Part shown: positions 1-5,406 of the stretch, in pieces
How the letters are laid out: the number at the start of each line of letters is the position of its first letter
Numbering within the stretch: the first letter of the stretch is position 1
Position numbers and translations under genes: made by a program
Notes under the pieces: model-generated
The model's input: only the letters and a program-made list of their open reading frames with translations
The model's database searches: none
Told to the model about the DNA's origin: nothing
NCBI GenBank assembly: GCA_030431165.1
Contig: JAUIJQ010000134.1
Coordinates: forward strand, 1 to 7,747
DNA: 7,747 bases
Direction: 5' to 3'
From: Rhodothermia bacterium
GTDB lineage: Bacteria > Bacteroidota > Rhodothermia > Rhodothermales > JABDKH01

Positions 1-53
1 AGCGTTGGTGGCTGAAAGTCGTGCCCAGAAGCGAGCATCTTGTTCGCCAGCAT
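1..53 (-). CDS. Partial hypothetical protein, 5' end only, probably phage-associated
   Basis: The stop codon of the tail-fibre-like gene overlaps an ATG as TAATG (55-51). From that ATG an open frame runs leftward off the window edge, giving MLANKMLASGHDFQPPT as its first 17 residues. The one-base stop/start overlap is the classic arrangement for translational coupling and is common in densely packed phage late genes. The visible peptide is too short to identify. It could instead be a chance open frame, since 53 nt without a stop is not unusual. Only the reading frame and the coupling geometry are seen; the phage association is inferred from the neighbour. Confidence 0.45.
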   Translation of the reverse strand, partial: MLANKMLASGHDFQPPT

Positions 54-901
54 TAGCTCATCTCCAATCCGGCGGCGAAGCCGTACCAGGTGGTTCCGAC
101 ATTCACGGTGAAGAAGGTCAGCACATCGACTCCCGATGATGTGAGCGTCGGCGCATTTCCGCCCGCCCAGTCGACCGAAGCGGGCCAGTTCACCGTCTGC
201 GATCCACCATTGGTCAGGACCAGCGTGAAGCTTCCGGCCCGCCCGGACGCCGGCGGATTGGAGAAGGTAAACGTCGTGGTCGACGTATCGACGGTGCCGG
301 TGACCACGTTCCCGTCTTCAAGGTCGATATCCTGCGTCCCGCCGCCGATCGACCCGATCGTGTTCACCGCCTCCCCGTAGTCTCGCAGCAACGGTCGCGT
401 CAGCAGTTGATCGGCGAGGGCCAACGTCCCAGTCATCGTTCCGCCGGCGAGCGGGAGGTAGCCGCCGATGCCGGGCGCGACTGCTGACGTCAGGAGAAGC
501 AGCACGTCGGCACCGGCCTCATAGGCTAGGAGATAGATGCCGCCGGCGGTGATCGCGCCAGCCGGCGGATCGGAGCCGTCCTGCATCTTGATCGATTTCG
601 CACCGATGGCATCGACATTCATCGTGCAGGCGCCGGTATTGGTGAGGCTCGTGCCGGCCTCGAACGCAATCAGCAGACCTTGCTGATAGCTCGTCAGCGA
701 AAGCCCGGTGGTCAGCGTCTGCGCGTTGGCGCTACCGCCGGAGACCTTGGCACCTCCCAGGAGATCCCGCAGTCCGGCGACATTGGCCATGCTCGCGCGG
801 ATGGCGTTGTTGATGTTGGCCGGGTCGCATCCTTCGGAGATGTCCGTTCCGTCAATGTCGGTATTGGAAGCGGCCGTGGTCGACCAATCCTGAATATCCA
901 T
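53..901 (-). CDS. Phage tail fibre / receptor-binding-like structural protein
   Basis: A 282-residue protein with the look of a tailed-phage fibre or receptor-binding protein. The N-terminus (residues 4-38) has the W-s-t-t-a-x-x-N-x-x-i-D-G-x-x-i-x-E-G-x-x-P-x-x-i-N-x-a-i-R pattern typical of tail-fibre N-termini. Residues 148-160 read YLPLAGGTMTGTL, a short motif repeated in many phage fibres. The C-terminal part (about 190-282) is Gly/Thr-rich beta sequence with NWPASVDW, GGNAPTLTSSGVDVLTFF and TTWYGF, typical of phage adhesin tips. It has two cysteines and no signal peptide. I chose the ATG at 901 because AAGGA lies 6 nt upstream. An in-frame start at 943 would add 14 residues of low-complexity sequence. 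It would act at the virion tail tip in host recognition. Family recalled from motifs, not searched; specific receptor unknown. Confidence 0.72.
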   Translation of the reverse strand: MDIQDWSTTAASNTDIDGTDISEGCDPANINNAIRASMANVAGLRDLLGGAKVSGGSANAQTLTTGLSLTSYQQGLLIAFEAGTSLTNTGACTMNVDAIGAKSIKMQDGSDPPAGAITAGGIYLLAYEAGADVLLLLTSAVAPGIGGYLPLAGGTMTGTLALADQLLTRPLLRDYGEAVNTIGSIGGGTQDIDLEDGNVVTGTVDTSTTTFTFSNPPASGRAGSFTLVLTNGGSQTVNWPASVDWAGGNAPTLTSSGVDVLTFFTVNVGTTWYGFAAGLEMS

Positions 902-949
902 GGCTGATCCTTGCGAAGGTGAGTGATTGGGGAGGGCGCGCATCAGCCA
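901..949 (-). promoter_or_regulatory. Inverted repeat spanning the start of the tail-fibre gene
   Basis: An 8-bp perfect inverted repeat, TGGCTGAT at 901-908 and ATCAGCCA at 942-949, encloses a 33-nt loop. In the minus-strand transcript the 3' arm covers the bases between the AAGGA Shine-Dalgarno sequence and the start, and reaches the A of AUG at 901. The 5' arm ends at the upstream in-frame ATG at 943. Pairing could therefore limit ribosome access and set tail-protein level. The repeat is seen directly; the regulatory role is inference, and an 8-bp repeat with a long loop can arise by chance. Confidence 0.35.
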
Positions 950-1033
950 CTGTGAAGTGGATGAGGCACCGTCGGCGGGGGAAGCGTTCTTGCGGATTCC
1001 CGTCGCCGATGAGCGCGGATGACGTGAGGGAGT

Positions 1034-1507
1034 TCAGATCGCCGGTCGGGCAGTGTGTTCGAGAACGGCCCGCGCCGCTGTGATGATGTGATCAGGCAGA
1101 TTCTTCGCTTCGCGACTTGCGAGCCGGCGCCGGATCAGGTCGCGAAACGCCGAGGGTGCATTTTCCATGGAGGGCAGGAACGGTCGTTCCTCGGTGACCG
1201 GCGTCGCTGATGGCGGCTCTCGCACGCCACAGGTTCGCTCGAGCCAGGCCGCTTCTTCCCGGTATCGATCGTTGAGTTCACGCCACTGAGTCGGCGTCAG
1301 ATATTGGGCGTCGCCCAGTCCTCGTTTCGCGACAGCCTGATCGATCCGGGCAAGGAAGCGCCGAAACGCGATCTTGTCCTGGCGCAATCGGCCATGAACG
1401 GGCTCGGCGCGATGCATGGCTCGGGCGAACTCGCAGGTAAGCCAATGCGGCGTGCGATTGGCGTCAACGATCTGCCAATCCGTCGCGCTCGAAGGCGTAG
1501 CCAACAT
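1034..1507 (-). CDS. Hypothetical protein, probably phage or mobile-element origin
   Basis: I do not recognise this 157-residue protein. It is soluble and Arg-rich with alternating helical segments, no signal peptide and no membrane span. Landmarks are DWQIVDANRTPHWLTCEFAR near the N-terminus, FRRFLARIDQAV, a W-rich segment around QWRELNDRYREEAAWLERTCG, and a basic C-terminal part rich in RDLIRRRLASRE. I chose the ATG at 1507 because AAGGGA sits 6 nt upstream; an ATG at 1522 and a TTG at 1528 are alternatives. With the 1507 start it overlaps the last 44 nt of the lipoprotein gene in another frame. Its only clear neighbour downstream is the tail-fibre-like gene, 132 nt away, which suggests a phage late or lysogeny-accessory gene. 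Function unknown. Confidence 0.55.
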   Translation of the reverse strand: MLATPSSATDWQIVDANRTPHWLTCEFARAMHRAEPVHGRLRQDKIAFRRFLARIDQAVAKRGLGDAQYLTPTQWRELNDRYREEAAWLERTCGVREPPSATPVTEERPFLPSMENAPSAFRDLIRRRLASREAKNLPDHIITAARAVLEHTARPAI

Positions 1508-2003
1508 CGTGGATCCCTTCATCCTCAAAGGTTCGTTGAAGGTCGTCGAACACCGCCTTTCTAATGCTCCGCTTCAGAAACGGCATCTTGCTCCGGTGGC
1601 CGGTGAAGTAGACGCGGTACGGATGAACGAGTACCCGCACGTAGTTGCGGTTAACCGGCGAAACCTCAATTGAAACCTCGGTGTGATAGAGGCCCCATCG
1701 TCTTACAACCCTGGCTTGTGTGGCTGTAACGTTTGAGGCCGGGGCATCCGACAACTCCCATCCGGCAGCAAGCACGGCACGTTCGATACGCGCCTCCAGT
1801 GTCTCAACCGGCGTACTGGGCGTGCCGGGATTGGTGGCTGTATCGGACGTCGCACCGGAATCCGGCGAGACGCCGGCCTCGAAGTCACGGTACAGCGGTA
1901 CCAATGACGGGGAGCACGCCGAAAGTCCGGGCAGCGCCACAGCGGCTACAAGCAGGTAGAAGCGAAAGCGCGTTCTGCGCCCGAGGGATTTGGTTCGTTC
2001 CAT
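1464..2003 (-). CDS. Small putative outer-membrane or periplasmic lipoprotein
   Basis: A 179-residue protein with a type II signal peptide: a basic n-region (residues 1-14), a hydrophobic stretch YLLVAAVALPGL (16-27) and a lipobox LSAC with Cys30 as the predicted lipidated residue. A Ser/Thr/Pro/Asp-rich linker follows (about 43-68). A compact mixed alpha/beta domain (about 69-173) contains GWELSD, RRWGLYHTEVSIEV and YVRVLVHPYRVYFTG. I chose the ATG at 2003 because it gives a normal-length signal peptide. The ATG at 2048 adds 15 residues before an unusually long n-region, although a weak AAGGG lies upstream of it. It is 100 nt downstream of the hydrolase on the same strand and may be co-transcribed. 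Its C-terminus lies in the suspected host/phage boundary, so the last few residues may not be native. Function unknown. Confidence 0.68.
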   Translation of the reverse strand: MERTKSLGRRTRFRFYLLVAAVALPGLSACSPSLVPLYRDFEAGVSPDSGATSDTATNPGTPSTPVETLEARIERAVLAAGWELSDAPASNVTATQARVVRRWGLYHTEVSIEVSPVNRNYVRVLVHPYRVYFTGHRSKMPFLKRSIRKAVFDDLQRTFEDEGIHDVGYAFERDGLADR

Positions 2004-2102
2004 CTGCTTTGCACGAGGCAGCGGCACGGACTGATCCCGGAGGGACATCGAAAGGCCCTTGAGGTGGCCGAAGGTGGACCTGCAACTGCTAACCGGGTTT
2101 GG

Positions 2103-2906
2103 CTAGCTGGCGCGGGAGAAAACCGGCTCCCCGACCTTGTCGCGCAGGAAGTCGAGGGTGAACTGGTTGAAGACAGCCGGGTGCTCCATCATGGGCGCAT
2201 GTCCGCATGCGTCGATGAACTCGAGCTGTGCGTCGGGAATACCCTCGAGGAGCACTTCGGCAACATCGGGCGGCGTGATGCGGTCTTCGCGGCCCCAGAC
2301 GAGCAGGGTCGGCGCCTGGATGCGACCGAGCATTTCCGAAACACTTTCTGCCTGGACGGCGCGGGCCATCCGAATAAGACGAAGTGCACGACCCCGGTCG
2401 TTGACAATGTCGTAGATCTCGTCAACGAGTTCGTTTGTTGCGAACCGCGGGTCGTAGAACGTGAAAGCCGCCCGTTCACGCAATTCGTCACGGTCGCGCC
2501 GTCGAAACACCGACGTACCCATCTCCACCTCATAGATGCCGGATGCACCACACAGTACCTGTGCGACCACATTGTGCGGGTGCTCAATAGCGTACAGGAG
2601 TGAGATGTGACCACCAAGCGAGTTGCCCACCAGTACGACGCCGTCGAGGTTCATCGCCTGAAAGAAGCCGTGCACGTGCTCGACAAGTCCGGAGACCGTC
2701 GTGTTGTACAGGGGCAGGTCGTAGATGGGGAGGATGGGAACGAGGACACGATACTGCTGGCTGGCCAACTCACGGATCGTGTCTTCCCAGTTGGTATACG
2801 CCCCGAGCATCCCGTGAAGCAGCACCACAGGTGGTTGGTCGCTTACAGGTCCCTCGTCGATATACCGATACCCTGGTATTTCTCGGATACGAAAGCTGTC
2901 GGGCAT
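2103..2906 (-). CDS. Alpha/beta-fold hydrolase
   Basis: A 267-residue cytoplasmic alpha/beta hydrolase with no signal peptide; the length is normal for the fold. The catalytic triad can be placed: the nucleophile elbow GNSLGG (94-99) gives Ser96, WGREDRITP (204-212) gives Asp208, and CGHAPMMEHP (234-243) gives His236. The oxyanion-hole motif is HGMLG (31-35). A helical cap region, roughly 125-190 and rich in charged residues, sits between strand 6 and the acid. Overall layout resembles the MhpC/BphD-type and epoxide-hydrolase-like group, which cleave esters, C-C bonds or similar; the substrate cannot be read from the sequence. No Shine-Dalgarno sequence precedes the ATG. It is transcribed divergently from the bS22-like gene, and the lipoprotein gene follows on the same strand. 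Confidence 0.88.
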   Translation of the reverse strand: MPDSFRIREIPGYRYIDEGPVSDQPPVVLLHGMLGAYTNWEDTIRELASQQYRVLVPILPIYDLPLYNTTVSGLVEHVHGFFQAMNLDGVVLVGNSLGGHISLLYAIEHPHNVVAQVLCGASGIYEVEMGTSVFRRRDRDELRERAAFTFYDPRFATNELVDEIYDIVNDRGRALRLIRMARAVQAESVSEMLGRIQAPTLLVWGREDRITPPDVAEVLLEGIPDAQLEFIDACGHAPMMEHPAVFNQFTLDFLRDKVGEPVFSRAS

Positions 2907-2950
2907 GTTTGACGCGATTCGACCAACTCAGGCGATCTGGGCCATCTCGT

Positions 2951-2958
2951 CAAAGATA
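2951..2958 (-). promoter_or_regulatory. Possible Bacteroidota-type -7 element for the hydrolase gene
   Basis: On the minus strand these bases read TATCTTTG, an exact match to the TAnnTTTG -7 element described for Bacteroidota primary-sigma promoters. A start about 7 nt downstream would leave a leader of roughly 35-40 nt before the hydrolase ATG at 2906. I found no convincing TTTG -33 element at the expected 19-21 nt distance, so the match may be coincidental. Confidence 0.3.
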
Positions 2959-3078
2959 CGGGCAAATTCTGGTGATTACCACCGCGTGACGGGAGCGTGC
3001 ATAGCGGCGGACGGTCAAGAATATGCGCTTTCTTCAACTCTGGCTGGCTTCTGGAAGCAACTCGGAAGGCTGGATAGC

Positions 3079-3110
3079 GTTGCAGCACACCGAGGGCCAC
3101 CCTATCTTAG
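3079..3110 (+). promoter_or_regulatory. Candidate promoter for the bS22-like/ytxH/yaaA cluster
   Basis: GTTG at 3079-3082 and TATCTTAG at 3103-3110 are separated by 20 nt. This fits the Bacteroidota TTTG-N19-21-TAnnTTTG pattern with one mismatch in each element. Read as a general sigma-70 promoter, it is TTGCAG-N17-TATCTT. It would start transcription near 3117 and give a leader of about 135 nt before the bS22-like ATG. No other pair in the intergenic region fits as well, but the match is imperfect. Confidence 0.4.
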
Positions 3111-3154
3111 TCGGTTGTGTTCGCCGAATCTGAAGCCGCACGCCTGTTTGGGCC

Positions 3155-3192
3155 GTGCGAGGATCGGCTGGCCCTGCCGGGCAAGTTCGCAC
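3155..3192 (+). promoter_or_regulatory. Nested hairpin in the leader of the bS22-like gene
   Basis: GTGCGA (3155-3160) can pair with TCGCAC (3187-3192), extended by a G-U pair (3161/3186). Inside it, GCCC (3171-3174) pairs with GGGC (3179-3182) around a TGCC loop. The structure lies about 60 nt before the ATG at 3252 and has no following T-run, so it is not an obvious intrinsic terminator. Ribosomal-protein mRNAs often carry structured autoregulatory leaders; such a role here is inference. Confidence 0.3.
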
Positions 3193-3251
3193 TTGATTGC
3201 ACTTGGCCGGATTGTCTCTCACGTATCGTCCCGTTAATTACAGACAGTCTT

Positions 3252-3347
3252 ATGCCCTGCGGAAGGAAGCGGAAGCGTCACAAGATCGCAACGCACAAGC
3301 GCAAGAAGCGGTTGCGCAAGAATCGCCACAAGAAGAAGGGACGCTAG
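3252..3347 (+). CDS. AURKAIP1/COX24-domain small ribosomal protein (bS22/mS38-like)
   Basis: A 31-residue protein, MPCGRKRKRHKIATHKRKKR followed by LRKNRHKKKGR, of which well over half is Lys, Arg or His. It matches my memory of the AURKAIP1/COX24-domain proteins of Bacteroidota, usually beginning MPSGKKRKRHK and annotated as tiny stand-alone ORFs. The domain is shared with mitochondrial mS38 and mycobacterial bS22, which bind 16S/12S rRNA in the small subunit near the decoding region. A ribosomal role here is by homology only. The third residue is Cys where Ser is usual. No Shine-Dalgarno sequence precedes the ATG; the upstream bases are A/T-rich. It is the first gene of a cluster: ytxH starts 13 nt after its stop. 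Gene finders easily miss it because of its size. Confidence 0.85.
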   Translation: MPCGRKRKRHKIATHKRKKRLRKNRHKKKGR

Positions 3348-3360
3348 ATCCTTTGCACCC

Positions 3361-3684
3361 ATGAGCAACGACAGCGGCGGTGGTTCGTTTCGGGCCGGTT
3401 TCTTTGGGCTCGTGCTCGGCGCAGCTACCGGCTTTGCCCTTGGAATGATGCTCGCCCCTGAAGAAGGGCGCAAGCTCAGGCGGCGCCTTGCGTTCCACCT
3501 GGACGCGGCCTCGCAACGACTCGGCGATCTCGTGGAGTCGTTTGGCGACGAAGGAGAGCTCTCGGAAGCTCGCCAGAAAGGGCAGTCGCTTGTTGCCGAC
3601 ATTGAGGAGCGCGCGAAGAAGATCCAGGACGACATGGACCAGCTGCTGTCGCAGGTGCCCCAGAGCGGTGCCGCGACACGATAG
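3361..3684 (+). CDS. YtxH-domain membrane-anchored protein
   Basis: A 107-residue protein with the YtxH/gas-vesicle-protein-like layout. A short polar N-terminus is followed by a single glycine-rich membrane segment, about residues 11-31 (GFFGLVLGAATGFALGMM). Next comes the family signature LAPEEGRKLRRRL (31-43), then a long amphipathic helix, probably coiled coil, to about residue 98. The helix includes charged stretches such as ADIEERAKKIQDDMDQLL. Members are small stress-associated membrane proteins of poorly known function; the B. subtilis namesake is under general stress control. The helix probably faces the cytoplasm, judging by the positive charges after the membrane segment. No Shine-Dalgarno sequence is present. 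Gaps of 13 nt before and 21 nt after suggest one transcript with the bS22-like gene and yaaA. Confidence 0.85.
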   Translation: MSNDSGGGSFRAGFFGLVLGAATGFALGMMLAPEEGRKLRRRLAFHLDAASQRLGDLVESFGDEGELSEARQKGQSLVADIEERAKKIQDDMDQLLSQVPQSGAATR

Positions 3685-3705
3685 CTGATTGACCTGCCGC
3701 CCTAC

Positions 3706-4527
3706 GTGAGTACACCCAACTTCTCGATACTCCTCGCACCTTCCGAAAGCAAGACGGAGGGAGGGAATCCGCTGGCGCCCGATATGTTCGACTATCGCGC
3801 GTCAACGACGTTCAACTATTTCCACGACCTGAACCCCGACCGCCGATCGCTGATCGCGGCCGTTCAGGAAGCGCTCGACGGGAGCAAATCGAGTGTGGAG
3901 AAGATGTTGGGCGTCAAAGGAAAGCATCTTGAGCACGCAATCGAGGTGAACCGGGAAGTCATCGGCGCGCCACTCATGGCCGCCCTCGAGCGGTACAGTC
4001 CCGGCGTCATGTATGACGCGATGGACTTTCAGTCGCTGCCGACCGGTGCGCAGCGACGCCTGCTCGAGAATGGAATCATCTTCTCCGGTTTGTTCGGACT
4101 GCTTCGTCCCGATGACCTGATTCCCGAGTACAAGCTGAAGATGGACGCGTCGGTACCCGGTATCGGGCGTGTCAACACCTTCTGGAAGCCGCGCCTCAGT
4201 GATCTACTGAACAAGGTGCTCGAGGGACGTGTCGTGTGGAACCTGCTGCCCGGCGTTCATCAGGAGGCATGGCAGGACGAGCACACGTACAAAGAAATGA
4301 TATCCGTGAAGTTCGTCGACGAAAAGAAGGGCAAGCGAACAACGGTGACGCACGGCGTTAAGCCATTGCGCGGTAGACTCGTCAACTTCATCGTGAACGA
4401 GTCGGTCGAAGACATCGAAGCCTTCGAGGAGTACCGGCATCCGGACAAGTACAAACTCGACCTCGACGCATCCAGCTACGACGAGGATACCCGGCAGCGA
4501 ACCCTCGTAATGGTTCGGAAAGCCTGA
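3706..4527 (+). CDS. yaaA: Peroxide stress protein YaaA (DUF328/UPF0246 family)
   Basis: A 273-residue protein, close to the usual 250-260 of the family. Signatures are the N-terminal strand ILLAPSESK (8-16, the LLsPaK position of E. coli YaaA), YDAMDF (103-108), SGLFGLLRPDDLIPEYKLKM (127-146), NTFWKPRLSDLL (157-168), VKFVDEKKGK (201-210) and KPLRGRLVNFIV (219-230). In E. coli, YaaA is induced by OxyR and limits free intracellular iron during hydrogen peroxide stress, lowering Fenton damage; DNA binding has been reported for the fold. The start is GTG at 3706, 21 nt after the ytxH stop, without a Shine-Dalgarno sequence. The next in-frame ATG is internal to conserved sequence, so GTG is preferred. 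The last codons form the first unit of the tandem repeat that follows. Oxidative-stress control in this organism is not visible in the DNA. Confidence 0.9.
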   Translation: MSTPNFSILLAPSESKTEGGNPLAPDMFDYRASTTFNYFHDLNPDRRSLIAAVQEALDGSKSSVEKMLGVKGKHLEHAIEVNREVIGAPLMAALERYSPGVMYDAMDFQSLPTGAQRRLLENGIIFSGLFGLLRPDDLIPEYKLKMDASVPGIGRVNTFWKPRLSDLLNKVLEGRVVWNLLPGVHQEAWQDEHTYKEMISVKFVDEKKGKRTTVTHGVKPLRGRLVNFIVNESVEDIEAFEEYRHPDKYKLDLDASSYDEDTRQRTLVMVRKA

Positions 4528-4646
4528 CCAACAGGTCAGCAGAGCCTGTCCAAGAGGGTCAGCAAAGCCTGGCAACAGGGGAGCAAGGCCCGGCCAGAGG
4601 GTGAGCAAGGCCCGGCCAGAAAGTCCGTTAAGTCTGGCAAATGGCC
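4516..4646. repeat. Degenerate 22-nt tandem repeat, about six units
   Basis: Units start at 4516, 4538, 4561, 4582, 4604 and 4626 and are 21-23 nt long. The approximate consensus is AGCAAAGCCTGGCCAAGAGGGTC. The units at 4582 and 4604 share an exact 18-nt block (4581-4598 and 4603-4620); the outer units are more diverged. Several units fold back on themselves, for example CCTG-GCAA-CAGG in the third, which would be a GNRA-type tetraloop in RNA. The array fills the gap between the convergent yaaA and coaX genes and its first unit includes the yaaA stop. It has no T-runs, so intrinsic termination is not obvious. It may act as a transcription barrier or simply be an expanding minisatellite. Confidence 0.75.
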
Positions 4647-4650
4647 CGGA

Positions 4651-5406
4651 CTACCGCCGTGCTGCTGTCGCCAGGGCATTTACACCCTTCAGCACAATGT
4701 GCGGACGGTGCTGTGTGACCTCTGCGATATGTGAGGCGAGTAGTTTGCTCCACCCGCCGGTGACCACGACCGTGGCGTCCCGACCAACCTCGTCCATGAT
4801 GCGACGCGTCAATCCGCGAACACCGTCCAGGAATCCGAACATGATTCCCGATTGAAGCGCCGAGGCCGTGCTGTTTCCAATTGGCGAATCGGGCACTATC
4901 AGTTCGACATCCGGAAGCTGTGCCGTGCCGCGAGACAGCCCAAACGCAACGAGACCGGGGCTGGCGAGTATTGGGCCGCCAAGGTACTGTCCTGATCGCG
5001 TGATGACTTCGATTGTGGTTGCGGTCCCGGCGTCAATGACAAGCACAGGGGCGCCGACGTGACCAAACTCGGCCCATCCGCCGGCAGCAGCGGCGAGTCG
5101 GTCTGAGCCAAGCGTGCCCGGTGTTTCGTAGTCGAGGGAGAACCCGACGCCATCGTGGTATTCGACCATCCCCGGCGGCGCCACGGCACTGCGGTGTGTC
5201 GCCTGATCAAAGAGCTGGGCGACAGAGGGAACTACGGAACACATCGTGATGGGGACGTCGGGCTCGTTTGCCCCAAGCTGTTCAAGCAGAGCTGCCGCAT
5301 CGTCGACGGAGCCGACGGCCGAGCGCACTGGCTCCTGCATCACGCCATTGATGAATGCCGCAGCCTTTACAGCCGAGTTGCCAATATCCAGTGCGATGCT
5401 TCTCAT
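4651..5406 (-). CDS. coaX: Type III pantothenate kinase
   Basis: A 251-residue enzyme catalysing ATP-dependent phosphorylation of pantothenate, the first step of coenzyme A synthesis, in the cytoplasm. The type III (CoaX) motifs appear in order: the N-terminal phosphate-binding DIGNSAVK (7-14), ETPGTLGSDR (94-103) with Asp102 as the likely catalytic base, VLVIDAGTATTIEVI (121-135) with Asp125 at the monovalent-cation site, and GGPILASPGL (143-152). Length is normal for the family. The ATG at 5406 overlaps the birA stop as ATGA, so the two are almost certainly translated together. Type III enzymes need K+ or NH4+ and are not inhibited by CoA feedback (family knowledge). It is the last gene of the leftward unit and ends 5 nt before the tandem repeat. 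Start and function are both secure. Confidence 0.93.
   Translation of the reverse strand: MRSIALDIGNSAVKAAAFINGVMQEPVRSAVGSVDDAAALLEQLGANEPDVPITMCSVVPSVAQLFDQATHRSAVAPPGMVEYHDGVGFSLDYETPGTLGSDRLAAAAGGWAEFGHVGAPVLVIDAGTATTIEVITRSGQYLGGPILASPGLVAFGLSRGTAQLPDVELIVPDSPIGNSTASALQSGIMFGFLDGVRGLTRRIMDEVGRDATVVVTGGWSKLLASHIAEVTQHRPHIVLKGVNALATAARR

Larger units (their letters stand above)
2907..3251. other. 345-nt divergent intergenic region without a convincing gene
   Basis: This stretch separates the leftward hydrolase gene from the rightward bS22-like gene. Open frames across it, on both strands, lack family resemblance and have compositions rich in Arg, Ser, Cys and Pro, typical of non-coding frames. 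It holds the candidate promoters and nested hairpin described separately. I looked for tRNA, SRP RNA and tmRNA signatures and saw none. Confidence 0.6.

Noticed and set aside
1511..1516. GGATCC (BamHI site) at the suspected boundary, as a sign of a cloning artefact
   Set aside because: A six-base site is expected by chance every few kilobases, it fits both reading frames, and no vector sequence is seen.
2064..2617. Long open frames on both strands inside the hydrolase gene
   Set aside because: They are shadows in other frames; the 2103-2906 frame has a complete catalytic triad.
2905..3237. Open frame of 110 codons in the divergent intergenic region
   Set aside because: Composition is Arg/Ser/Pro/Cys-rich without any family motif, it overlaps the hydrolase start, and it covers the promoter and hairpin elements.
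3117..3251. Longer version of the bS22-like protein starting at 3117
   Set aside because: The conserved family begins at MPCGRKRKRHK (3252); the upstream residues have no resemblance to the family.
4516..4646. CRISPR array
   Set aside because: The period is 22 nt with no unique spacers; units are contiguous and degenerate, and no cas gene is near.
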